NCBI GenBank assembly: GCA_031323845.1
Contig: JAVIYP010000030.1
Coordinates: 1 to 30,459 of the forward strand
DNA: 30,459 nucleotides
Origin: PUPG01 sp031323845
GTDB taxonomy: Bacteria; Bacteroidota; Bacteroidia; Bacteroidales; UBA7960
Direction of reading: 5' to 3'
Under the pieces are notes generated by a model. It searched no databases and was not told the origin of the DNA. It saw nothing but the letters and a program-made list of their open reading frames with translations. Made by a program: the position numbers and the translations under genes. Below, piece after piece: positions 16,371 through 24,830 of the stretch (its first letter is position 1; every line of letters starts with the position of its first letter).

Positions 16371-17663
16371 ATGGCTCTTAAGTTGCTTGCTACCGGAGAT
16401 TTACACCTTGGCAAACGGTCGTCGGGAGTGCCGGGCAATCCGGATGACGCCTCCGCAAAGTACAGCTGGGATCGCCTCGTGAATTATGTTTTGGATCATC
16501 AGGTGGATGCATTGCTGCTGTTAGGTGATATCGTTGACCGGGATAACCGCTATTTTGAGGCAGTGGGCGCGATGATCAGGGGCCTTGAACAGCTGGAAAG
16601 CAAGGGCGTGGAGGTGCTGATGGTCAGCGGCAACCACGATTTTGATCTGCCTGCGCAGCTTGTCAGGAGCCGTGATTTTACAAATGTAAAGCTTCTCGGG
16701 GCAAACGGTCAGTGGGAGGTGTACGACTATAAAAAAGGGAAAGATAGCCTTCGTTTTATCGGCTGGTCCTTTCCCGGGCAAACGGTAACCTTCAACCCCT
16801 TAAATACATTCCCGCTTCAGTCAGCAAAAAAAGACCTGCCTGTCATAGGGCTGCTGCACTGTGATGTGGATGTGCGTGAAAGCCGTTATGCGCCGGTAGT
16901 GCTGGACGACTTTATTCGCACCGGTGCCGATGCCTGGGTGCTTGGGCACATTCATAAACCTGGTCCGTTAAGACCACAAGGTCCGGTGGTGTGGTACACC
17001 GGGTCACCGCATGCGCTGAATGCCAAGGAGCAAGGTGTCCATGGTCCTTTGTTGCTTACGGTACAGGGAAAAAATGCCCTTAAGGCTGAAACCATCCCCT
17101 TATCACCTGTTCGCTATGAAAACTTAAGCCTGGACCTTACTGCATGCAAAGATGCTGGTGATGTGAAAGCCATGATCCCCCGGGCTATGCTGGAAGATGC
17201 CGGGGCAAAACTGAACGAGCTGACGTATGTAAACCACCTGGTGTATGACCTGACACTGGAAGGCGTGCAGAAAAGTACCGGCGAGGTACTGGAAACAGCT
17301 TCAAGTACCGTTAAAGACCTCGCCCTGACGCTGGATGGGCGCATTAATATCTCCGTGCGTAAGCTTGTAAATAATCTGAAACCTGCAATAGAGGACCTCA
17401 AGACGCTGTCGCGCGAGAACTCGCCGGCCGGCAAACTGGCCGAAAGCATCCTTGCACTTCAGCAAAACAAAACAACACCCTTTCTTGATGAGTTGAGCGA
17501 ACAATGGACGGAAGCCATGCAGAAAATGCACAACAGCGGCACTTTTTTACCGCTTAAAAGCTTTGAGACGGAACGAGAAGCGATAACTTACAGCGCACGG
17601 GAATTTCTGCTGAAAGAATGCAACCGCCTGCTGAATGAATTGATAGCGCAGCGAACTCCATAA
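16371..17663 (+). CDS. Metallophosphoesterase, SbcD/Mre11/YhaO-like DNA repair exonuclease
   Basis: The protein has 430 residues and all calcineurin-like phosphoesterase motifs: GDLH (D10, H12), GDIVDRD (G52, D53), GNHD (N88, H89), H163 in GLLHCDVD, and GHIH (H193, H195). These bind the two catalytic metals, usually Mn2+. Order and spacing fit the SbcD/Mre11 nuclease group. The C-terminal 200 residues resemble the capping and helical region that docks on the partner ATPase. The next gene, 54 bp on, encodes a Rad50-like ATPase, so the two likely form a nuclease complex acting on DNA ends or hairpins. Because the ATPase is of the membrane-containing YhaN type, YhaO is the closest named homologue; assignment is by architecture, so no symbol is given. 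Confidence 0.92.
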   Translation: MALKLLATGDLHLGKRSSGVPGNPDDASAKYSWDRLVNYVLDHQVDALLLLGDIVDRDNRYFEAVGAMIRGLEQLESKGVEVLMVSGNHDFDLPAQLVRSRDFTNVKLLGANGQWEVYDYKKGKDSLRFIGWSFPGQTVTFNPLNTFPLQSAKKDLPVIGLLHCDVDVRESRYAPVVLDDFIRTGADAWVLGHIHKPGPLRPQGPVVWYTGSPHALNAKEQGVHGPLLLTVQGKNALKAETIPLSPVRYENLSLDLTACKDAGDVKAMIPRAMLEDAGAKLNELTYVNHLVYDLTLEGVQKSTGEVLETASSTVKDLALTLDGRINISVRKLVNNLKPAIEDLKTLSRENSPAGKLAESILALQQNKTTPFLDELSEQWTEAMQKMHNSGTFLPLKSFETEREAITYSAREFLLKECNRLLNELIAQRTP

Positions 17664-17717
17664 GAACCATCCAGAATTAAAAAGTAAACAGGGTAAATAA
17701 TTTTAAGTAAAGAAAAT

Positions 17718-20700
17718 ATGCCTCCACTGCTGTTTAAGAGCTTGTCCATTACCCGGATGCCGGGTTTTCCCGGTGGGATTAAATCTTTTAAGGACCTGGC
17801 GGGCCATATCAACATCATTGCCGGACCCAATGCTTCCGGAAAGTCATCTACTGCGTGTATGATACAGAACCTGATCTGGCGCAGGGCACAACGCGGCATT
17901 CAGGCAGAAAGTGCCTTGCAGACGGGGAGTGACCATTGGGATGTTAAGCTGGACGGTTCTTTGTGTACCTCCCAGAAAAACGGTAATGAGGAGGAACTGA
18001 CCGGAATACCCGGACCCGACACCTCAGGCAGGTATATGCTCGCCTTGCATGAACTGGTCATGGAGGATGACCGCGGGCTTGCCAGGCAAATCATACAGGA
18101 GTCCATGGGCGGCTTTGACCTGGATCTGGCTGCAAACCGGCTCAACTATTCGGAGACTTACAGGAGTAAAAATATTCAGGAGTACAGGGAGTTCGAAAAA
18201 GCGCAACAGAAGGTATCTGAGGTCAATCAGCAGCAGGAATTGCTTACAAGGAAGGAAGAGCAGCTGGAGAGTCTCAACAGGAAGAAAAAAGAGGCCCGTG
18301 ATGCGGCTTTGATGCAGACGTTGTACGAATCCTACCGGGACTTCCTGGAAGCTCACAGGAAACATGAATCCCTAGCCCTTCAGATCAGCAAGATGCCTGC
18401 CTCACTGAATCATGCAACCGGCGAAGAATATGAAACTGTTTCGGAGCTGGAGAAAGACATCCGGGATGCTGAGTATGCCATCGAAAATGCCCGGGCCGAA
18501 CTGAAACGCAATGAAGAAACAGTGGCAGCCCTGGATCTTCCTGACGCCGGGATTGATCCGGCAGCCATGCTGGAGCTGGGAAGCAGGGTTGACAAGCTTG
18601 CCGCCATGGCCAGGAATATTGACGACAAAAGAAAGCAGTCCGTATCGTTCAGGGCCAGGGCCATGGAGGAACTAAAGGGGATCCGGGCACATACAGACCT
18701 CAGTGATTGGAAAGGTGTGGAACTGGACGATGTGACCGGCCTGGACACATTCCTGTTGCATGCACAGCAGGTCTATGGCAAAAGGCAATTTCTGATGGAT
18801 AAGATTGCTTACCTGGAAAGTAAGCTTGAGTCCCAAAACTCCCTGCCTGATGCCGGCACCCTGAGAGAAGGCGTGTCACTGCTCGGGCGCTGGCTTAAAA
18901 AAGAAGGTAAACAACGATCCTTGCCTGTTGTGCTGCTGGCAGTGCTTTTGGTCAGTATTGTCAGCACAGTGCTCGCCTCCTGGCTGATTGGATGGCCCGG
19001 TTTGCTCGGCTTGCCTCTGATTGCCGTATTGCTGTGGCTGACGTTCAAAATGAAACATGGTGATCCTACCAGTGATTACGTTGTGGATTACACGCAAACC
19101 GGCCTTCTTTTGCCAGAATTATGGAAGCCAGAAGAGGTAAGCATGCTGATGGATGACCTGGTGAAGCTGCTCGAACAAGCCAGGAACGTCCAGAGCATAC
19201 AAGAAGAACGGGAACAAAAAATGAGAGAACTGGCACAACTCGAGCCTCAGTTTGATAAGATACGGGAACAGCAATCCCAATGGCTGGAAAAATTAAAACT
19301 TGTCCCGGATATCTCTGAAAGCACACTGATGAATTATTCAGCCATGTACCATTTCCTCACACAGGTCAGAGAATGGAAAAAATACATGGTTGAAGCCACT
19401 GAAATTGAAGCTGTTCTTGAGGATATAACGACGTCGTATGATGACGTGCTGAATAAAGCAAACAAGCTCATTGAAGATCATCTTCTTAAAGGTTCTGCCA
19501 AGAAGCTTACCGACCATACCGAGGCTGAAGCAGTTTACAAGGATCTGTTAAATAAACAAAACACCTTCCTGTCCGCTAAATCCGACATTCAGCATCAGCA
19601 GGAGATCATAAGCGGAAAAGAGCAGCTGCTTGCACGAAGCAGGGAAAAGCTTGAGTCCGTTTATGACAAGCTCGGTGTGCAGTATGGTGATTCATCAGAA
19701 GTACTCTATCTGATGAGTCAGCTCAGCCAGTTTATTGAGGTGAAGAGGAACCTTGAATATGCTTCGCGTCAGAAAGATGACAAGGAGCATATCCTGAAAA
19801 GCCACACTCTTTATAAGGATCATAAGGAAGAACTGGGTAAGTATGAGCTCGATGAAGTAATACTTAAGATACAGGATTATGCCGCGCTTTATGCTGAGCT
19901 GGAGGACATCAGTAAAGAGATCACTTCCATTGAAACAAAAATTACCCAGGCACGGGAGTCCAACGACATTGAACTGGCCCTGGCAGGCAGGGAGACGGCA
20001 CTGGCAAATCTGCAGGAGGTGTTTGCTGACAATCTTGCTTCCGTTACAGGTAAGCTCATCATTAATAACCTCAAATCACAAAACCGTGAGCAAAACCGTT
20101 CGAAGGTGTTTGTAAGAGCTGATGAACTTATCGGCCTCATTACCCAGGGGAGGTACAGCTTAAGGCTTGGTGGCGATGGTGACAGTTTCAGGGCCTATGA
20201 TCATGTCTTAAGCCAGGGGCTTGAGCTTGATCAGCTTTCTACGGGCACACGCATTCAGTTGCTGCTGGCTGTGCGTCTGGCCTTCATTGAATCGCAGGAA
20301 ACGGGCATCCGTTTACCCGTGCTTGCTGATGAACTGCTTGCCAACAGCGATGACACCAGGGCAAAAGCCATTATAGAAGCTCTGTTGGAGATCGCCGGAC
20401 AGGGACGCCAGATCTTTTATTTTACAGCGCAGGCCGACGAAGTTGCCAAATGGAAAACCACGCTGGATCATCAGAAAGACCTGGCTCATAAACTCTTTAT
20501 CCTTGGAGACCAGGAACATGAGTACAATCAGCGCATCCGTTCCAAACCCTTTTCAGAAGGAATTGCCCTGACCAGTGAGGCACCACCCCCCGGTAAGAAG
20601 GATGATGCTGCCTATGCAAAAGTGTTGAATGTGCCGGCTTTTGATTTCATCAGCGGCACCAGCAGTCAGCTTCATCTCTGGTACCTGTTGGATGACACCA

Positions 20701-21203
20701 GTTTGCTCTATAATTGCTTGCTGAAAGGAATACGGTATTGGGGACAACTGAAAAACTATACCCGGCTCGGCGGCAAAATCAACGGATTGTCCGGTGATTT
20801 GCTGGCCAGGCTTGATAAAAAGGCGGGCTTGCTTGACAAATTCTGCGACCTCTACAGAATTGGCAGGTCAAAGCCTCTAGACCGCGAAGTGCTTGAGGCC
20901 TCAGGGGCCGTATCGGAAAAATTTATGGACCAGGTGCTGGAAAAGATGAAAATGGTCAATTACGATCCCAAGGCACTTTTGGAAGCACTGCAAAACAAGG
21001 AAGTGCCCGGTTTCAGGGAGAACAAGCTCTCGGAACTCTCTGATTATCTATACGATCAGGGGTACACAGATAATAACGAACCCATGAATTATGAAGAAAT
21101 AGTGCTCCACCTCCATTCATACCTGTCAGCCGGGGAACTGGATGTTGCTGATGCCGAAAACTTTTTGAACAGGGTGTTAAGCTGCGGGAAACACCTGCCG
21201 TAA
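17718..21203 (+). CDS. Rad50/SbcC/YhaN-like ATPase with central membrane segments
   Basis: The protein has 1161 residues. The Walker A is GPNASGKSS (36-44, K42). Long coiled coils run from about 140 to 390 and 470 to 790. Between the two halves, residues 402-425 and 428-448 are strongly hydrophobic (LPVVLLAVLLVSIVSTVLA and GLLGLPLIAVLLWLTF), two probable membrane helices where Rad50 and SbcC carry a zinc hook; no CxxC is present anywhere. The ABC signature is LSTGT (840-844) and the Walker B ends LADE (D871, E872), followed by LLANSDD. This layout fits Bacillus YhaN. A C-terminal extension of about 235 residues after the ATPase (about 925-1161) is helical and of unknown function. It follows the phosphoesterase after 54 bp, and its end overlaps the opposite SRPBCC gene by 27 bp. 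Probable role: ATP-driven clamp for the nuclease at the membrane (inference). Confidence 0.92.
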   Translation: MPPLLFKSLSITRMPGFPGGIKSFKDLAGHINIIAGPNASGKSSTACMIQNLIWRRAQRGIQAESALQTGSDHWDVKLDGSLCTSQKNGNEEELTGIPGPDTSGRYMLALHELVMEDDRGLARQIIQESMGGFDLDLAANRLNYSETYRSKNIQEYREFEKAQQKVSEVNQQQELLTRKEEQLESLNRKKKEARDAALMQTLYESYRDFLEAHRKHESLALQISKMPASLNHATGEEYETVSELEKDIRDAEYAIENARAELKRNEETVAALDLPDAGIDPAAMLELGSRVDKLAAMARNIDDKRKQSVSFRARAMEELKGIRAHTDLSDWKGVELDDVTGLDTFLLHAQQVYGKRQFLMDKIAYLESKLESQNSLPDAGTLREGVSLLGRWLKKEGKQRSLPVVLLAVLLVSIVSTVLASWLIGWPGLLGLPLIAVLLWLTFKMKHGDPTSDYVVDYTQTGLLLPELWKPEEVSMLMDDLVKLLEQARNVQSIQEEREQKMRELAQLEPQFDKIREQQSQWLEKLKLVPDISESTLMNYSAMYHFLTQVREWKKYMVEATEIEAVLEDITTSYDDVLNKANKLIEDHLLKGSAKKLTDHTEAEAVYKDLLNKQNTFLSAKSDIQHQQEIISGKEQLLARSREKLESVYDKLGVQYGDSSEVLYLMSQLSQFIEVKRNLEYASRQKDDKEHILKSHTLYKDHKEELGKYELDEVILKIQDYAALYAELEDISKEITSIETKITQARESNDIELALAGRETALANLQEVFADNLASVTGKLIINNLKSQNREQNRSKVFVRADELIGLITQGRYSLRLGGDGDSFRAYDHVLSQGLELDQLSTGTRIQLLLAVRLAFIESQETGIRLPVLADELLANSDDTRAKAIIEALLEIAGQGRQIFYFTAQADEVAKWKTTLDHQKDLAHKLFILGDQEHEYNQRIRSKPFSEGIALTSEAPPPGKKDDAAYAKVLNVPAFDFISGTSSQLHLWYLLDDTSLLYNCLLKGIRYWGQLKNYTRLGGKINGLSGDLLARLDKKAGLLDKFCDLYRIGRSKPLDREVLEASGAVSEKFMDQVLEKMKMVNYDPKALLEALQNKEVPGFRENKLSELSDYLYDQGYTDNNEPMNYEEIVLHLHSYLSAGELDVADAENFLNRVLSCGKHLP

Positions 21204-21641
21204 GGCTTTCTCGCGATAGTCGAAGATGGCATTAAGCTGTTTCCTGATAAACAGAGCATTCGCCAGTCGTCCCAGCAGGTAAAAGGGAGGTTTGTACGAA
21301 ACGATATCAGTCATGATCACACCATGTTCCGTTTCTTCAAGAAAATGCTGGTGATGCCACAGCGCATAAGGTCCAACCCGCTGCTCATCAATAAAATACA
21401 TTTTCTCCACCACCTGGGTGATCTCCGTAACCCAGGTAAGAGGAATTCCTGCCAGGGGTTTTACCTTATACATGATGATCATCCCGGGATACATCTTTTC
21501 GGGCAGATCACCGGATGTGATGTCAAAGCCCATGTGAGGCGGTGTGATGGTCTTCAGGTTGGCAGGTGAAGAAATAAAATCCCACACTTCATCAATGCCT
21601 GCACGCACGAATTGCTGTTTTTTTAACTGGTAAATGGCCAT
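21177..21641 (-). CDS. SRPBCC family ligand-binding protein (cell-division-inhibitor-like)
   Basis: The protein has 154 residues. It begins with a short strand followed by VWDFISSPANLKTITPPHMGF, the V.dFisdp.nl..itP motif of SRPBCC/polyketide-cyclase-like proteins. Later segments are GMIIMYKVKPLAGIPLTWVT, FIDEQRVGPYALWHHQHFLE and GVIMTDIVSYKPPFYLLG. The D.V.Y..P.G.LG..A ending is typical of the group. SRPBCC domains form a helix-grip pocket for hydrophobic ligands; the ligand here is unknown. It is on the opposite strand to the ATPase and shares 27 bp with its 3' end. No clear promoter box was seen upstream. Confidence 0.88.
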   Translation of the reverse strand: MAIYQLKKQQFVRAGIDEVWDFISSPANLKTITPPHMGFDITSGDLPEKMYPGMIIMYKVKPLAGIPLTWVTEITQVVEKMYFIDEQRVGPYALWHHQHFLEETEHGVIMTDIVSYKPPFYLLGRLANALFIRKQLNAIFDYREKALRQVFPAA

Positions 21642-21858
21642 GACTTGTTTTTTTACTGTTTTGATGCACTATAAACAAGCACAATACCTGTTTTTGTTCA
21701 TTTCCGTACAATGATTGCCTGAATCCGTACATAAAACCCGGCCTCATGGAGCTATTTTTCTCATAAATTACTGTATTTTAGCATATAATAATCAGTGGCA
21801 TGCTTTTGGAAATGTTTTTTGTGGATGTCTTAACCCAGTCACTCATAATCTGTCGCCC

Positions 21859-22329
21859 ATGTTTTTTAACTTCTTGAAGACTGCTTTCCTTTTCCTGCAA
21901 AGGAAAGTTGCTTTCACCATCATCAATATTATCGGCCTGAGTGTGGGTATTGCCGCTTTTTTGCTGATTGCCCTCTACATTCAGCACGAGGTTTCTTTTG
22001 ACAGGATCAGTATCAAGGATGCATCAGTGTACCGGATGGTTGGAATTCAGGAACCACCGGGTATTGAAGTCCAGCATGTGGCCATCACGAGCGGTGCCTG
22101 GGCTCCATTTCTCAATGAGCATGTGCCCGACGTTAAAGAAGCGTTTCGCATCACGCATGCCAATCATACCCTCGAAATCGATGGCGAAGTGTACAGTGAA
22201 GTAACCTATTATGCCGAGGGTCGCATCGCATATTTCTTTGGTCTGCCGCTGATCTGCGGTGGTGATTACCGGGAGATGCTTACACAGCCCAATACGGCAA
22301 GGGGAAACCCAAACCTGCCGACTTCCTGA
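21859..22329 (+). pseudogene. Truncated ABC transporter permease (MacB/FtsX type), N-terminal stub
   Basis: The 156-residue frame begins MFFNFLKTAFLFLQRKVAF, then the first membrane helix TIINIIGLSVGIAAFLLIAL and YIQHEVSFDR, the standard N-terminus of Bacteroidota MacB/FtsX permeases (about 790 residues when intact). The periplasmic domain starts normally (VYRMVGIQ, AWAPFLNEHVPDVKEAF) but the similarity stops at LTQPNTA near 22298, where these proteins usually read on into a strand and helix. The ending ARGNPNLPTS is not family-like. In the next frame, 22296-22340, codons read GKGKPKPADFLKYE and TAG, which looks like the tail of a different gene, so a deletion may have joined two genes. An in-frame ATG at 21715 adds 48 unrelated residues and is not used. 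Nothing else was recognised up to 22493. Confidence 0.8.
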
Positions 22330-22493
22330 AATATGAATAGAAAACCTGTGCGGATCGAAATAATCATGCGCTGACCAACGAGGGTTTTGCCGTTCAGAAT
22401 ATATTTTGCACTTTTGTCGTGTTTGCTTAATCAATAATAATTGCCGGCAGGAGTATGAAAACGCCCGGTTAACCTAAACCAAAACGCCCTCCG

Positions 22494-23420
22494 ATGGTAA
22501 ATCTGAACAACTTTCTGGACTTTCTTAAGCTTCTGGTGGTCACTACCTTTAGTCAGTTAATCTGGCTCCTGGGGCTTTTTTTTATTTTCGGACTGATCCT
22601 CTATTTGTTTGCGCGCTTTACGAGGGTCACCTTTGTTAAATCGGCCGGCCGGAAACTTGACATTTTTATTACAGGATGGATTGGCACCCCGGTTCATGAG
22701 CTGGGACACGCCATCTTTTGTGTGCTCTTCGGCCACAAAATAAAAGAACTAAAGCTTTACAGTCCCAATGCGGCCGACGGGACCCTGGGCTTTGTACATC
22801 ACGCCTATAACCCCAAAAGCACGTATCAGAAAATCGGCAACTTTTTTATCGGTGCCGGACCTATAATCTTCGGGTCGCTGGTGATCTATGCCATTTCTTA
22901 TTACCTCGTACCGGATATGCGTGCTGTGTTTTCCGGGATTGAATCACAGGGTGAAGTGTATCTTCTGATGCTTCAGGGCCAGTTTTCAGGGGTGCTTGAA
23001 GCTTTCTGGCAAACAACGCAGCTCACCCTCGGAACGCTGCTCAATAGAGAGAATTTTTCCGATTACCGGTTTTGGATCTTTCTGTACCTGGCAGTGTCCA
23101 TTTCGTCGCACATGCAGCTGAGTCCTCCCGATATTTCCGGCGCAAAGAGCGGCCTCATAAGCCTGGTGGTGCTGTTCTTTATCCTGAACCTCCTCATCCT
23201 CGGCATGGAAGCAACAGGACTGAGCGTTTATTTCGGCGATTGGTGGCAGTTCATCAAGCTGGAGCATTACGCCGTTTATATAAACAACTTCCTGGGTGTC
23301 ATGGCCTCTCTCTTCGTCTTTGCAAGCATCATCTCAGGATTGAACTTTGTGGCATCCTACATCATCCTGACCCTGTACAACCTGATCAGGGGCAAAGGCC
23401 TGATCAATCCGGTCAGGTAA
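22494..23420 (+). CDS. Membrane protein with HELGH zinc-protease motif (M50-like)
   Basis: The protein has 308 residues and about six hydrophobic segments. After two N-terminal membrane segments (TTFSQLIWLLGLFFIFGLILY) comes TGWIGTPVHELGHAIFCVLFGH, in which H68-E-L-G-H72 is a zinc-binding motif of the kind found in site-2 (M50) proteases inside the membrane. A second segment, GNFFIGAGPIIFGSLVIYAI, resembles the conserved glycine-rich region of the fold. The distal D of the usual NxxPxxxxDG motif was not found, so the family call is tentative; it may be a relative with another third ligand. Its substrate is unknown. It stands alone on the strand, between a permease stub and the convergent patatin gene. 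Confidence 0.7.
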   Translation: MVNLNNFLDFLKLLVVTTFSQLIWLLGLFFIFGLILYLFARFTRVTFVKSAGRKLDIFITGWIGTPVHELGHAIFCVLFGHKIKELKLYSPNAADGTLGFVHHAYNPKSTYQKIGNFFIGAGPIIFGSLVIYAISYYLVPDMRAVFSGIESQGEVYLLMLQGQFSGVLEAFWQTTQLTLGTLLNRENFSDYRFWIFLYLAVSISSHMQLSPPDISGAKSGLISLVVLFFILNLLILGMEATGLSVYFGDWWQFIKLEHYAVYINNFLGVMASLFVFASIISGLNFVASYIILTLYNLIRGKGLINPVR

Positions 23421-23442
23421 CCGCTGCGCTCAACTCCTGACC
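23411..23442. terminator. Inverted repeat at convergent gene ends
   Basis: GGTCAGG (23411-23417) and CCTGACC (23436-23442) form a perfect 7-bp stem with an 18-nt loop spanning the stop of the membrane protease gene. A separate palindrome TGAGCATGCTCA (23450-23461) overlaps the stop of the patatin gene. There is no run of T, so a Rho-independent terminator is only a possibility. Confidence 0.25.
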
Positions 23443-23458
23443 TGAATGCTGAGCATGC

Positions 23459-24733
23459 TCACTCTGTCGGCTGGCTCAGTTCGCTCCTGATCTCCTTGTA
23501 CTTCAACCAGTCGAAGCGCTTGAGGAATTCAAGCGCTTTGGAGGCACCGAGGTTAAACAGTGCAATCTTTTTCTCATCGCTGATGTTAAAATCCAATATG
23601 TTGTATTTAGGATTGCCGTTCTGATCAAGCTCTGCATCGCAGTCAATACTGCAGATAAGATGTTTGTAATCCCTGTGCCTCAGCAGGAAATCATAATCGT
23701 GTAGCTGTCGCATAGTGCTTACCAGGGCGCCACAGAAACGACCAATACTGTCAATCTCAATTGCTTCCCTGCGCCAGGTGCTCAGACGGGCACCAAAGGT
23801 GGGTTTGGCAGGCACCCCCGGCCGATGAAACGCATTGATGGGAAAATTCGACAGCATGCCGCCGTCAACAAAATGGACGTTGCGGGGTATCCTTCCACGA
23901 AAACCAGTGTGCCGCCTCCATGTGCTCTGAGCCCAGGTCAGGCTGCTGTCCTCGTAACTGCCTCCTCCGGGAATGTTACGCACCACATAGGGCTCAAAGA
24001 AAAAAGGGATCGACATCGAAGCCCTGACAAAGCAGGCAGGGTTGACCTGTTCGGCATCGTGCCAGTACAGTTCGGCCATTTCCGGAAAACTGACCTTGCT
24101 TTTTGTGGTGATGTCCGAAGCAATGATACAGAGCTCTGCCGCGCGCTTAACCGGAGTGCCCGTGTTTCTGTCGATCAGCAAAGGCAGCCTGCTGCGGTGC
24201 CGGTTAAGGTCGGAAAGCGTGTTTATACCCTGTTCCTTAAGCTTTGAGTCGATCCAATGGTAAAAATCATGTCCGGGATTCAGTCCGAAACTCCTCCTGA
24301 TGGCGTTGCGCAATAAGTGTAAATGCCTTACGACGTGCAGGTACTTCCACGAGTTGTTGCTGATGAAACGGTTAATGATCGCACTGATTCGTTGGTCGCC
24401 ATCCATAATTTCAGCAAGATCCTTTTCGTGAAGCATTTGAAGGGTCTTTCCGGACACCGCCTCACCCGGTCTTCCCAATACAGCCATCATCATAGAATTG
24501 ATGGCACCGGCGGATGTGCCTGCAAGGCTGAAAAACCGAATGCCGGCCTGTTCCATCAGCCAGGTATAGCCCAGCAAAGCGATGCCCAAAACACCACCGC
24601 CTTCCTGAACCAGGTCAACATATTGATGACCGTCCTCATCAATGATGTCCGAATAAATTTTTTGTCTGTCCCGAACAGCACGCAACTCTTCCTGTATCTG
24701 CTGTAATGAGCTGTTATTCGTAAAAAAAATCAT
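23459..24733 (-). CDS. Patatin-like phospholipase
   Basis: The protein has 424 residues. The glycine-rich oxyanion motif EGGGVLGIALLGY, the nucleophile elbow GTSAG (Ser74) and the catalytic Asp290 in VDGGMLSNFP are all present, forming the Ser-Asp dyad of patatin-like acyl hydrolases. The segment FSLAGTSAGAINSMMMAVL follows the usual pattern. No signal peptide is seen: the N-terminus reads MIFFTNNSSLQQIQEELRAV, so a cytoplasmic or inner-membrane role in lipid or acyl-ester hydrolysis is likely. Its substrate is unknown. It is transcribed divergently from the decayed sulfatase-like gene, sharing a 97-bp upstream region, and converges on the membrane protease gene with 38 bp between stops. Confidence 0.93.
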   Translation of the reverse strand: MIFFTNNSSLQQIQEELRAVRDRQKIYSDIIDEDGHQYVDLVQEGGGVLGIALLGYTWLMEQAGIRFFSLAGTSAGAINSMMMAVLGRPGEAVSGKTLQMLHEKDLAEIMDGDQRISAIINRFISNNSWKYLHVVRHLHLLRNAIRRSFGLNPGHDFYHWIDSKLKEQGINTLSDLNRHRSRLPLLIDRNTGTPVKRAAELCIIASDITTKSKVSFPEMAELYWHDAEQVNPACFVRASMSIPFFFEPYVVRNIPGGGSYEDSSLTWAQSTWRRHTGFRGRIPRNVHFVDGGMLSNFPINAFHRPGVPAKPTFGARLSTWRREAIEIDSIGRFCGALVSTMRQLHDYDFLLRHRDYKHLICSIDCDAELDQNGNPKYNILDFNISDEKKIALFNLGASKALEFLKRFDWLKYKEIRSELSQPTE

Positions 24734-24797
24734 GTTCGTCTTTCTTATTCTGAATATGCTAAGATAAATACTTTTTTTCTTAATTGATATACTTGGC

Positions 24798-24805
24798 TAA
24801 TTTTG
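24798..24805 (+). promoter_or_regulatory. Bacteroidota -7 box TAATTTTG
   Basis: TAATTTTG matches TAnnTTTG and lies 25 bp before the ATG at 24831, the same arrangement as at 7645. The promoter remains although the gene behind it is broken. Confidence 0.45.
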
Positions 24806-24830
24806 TTGTCACTAGAATGCATTCACGGTC

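Noticed and set aside
21715..21858. N-terminal 48 codons before the permease stub
   Set aside because: The permease family starts at MFFNFLKTAF (21859); the preceding codons do not resemble the family.
23072..23440. 122-codon forward ORF in another frame of the membrane protease gene
   Set aside because: Its composition is rich in R, H and P as in out-of-frame translation; the membrane-protein frame explains the DNA.
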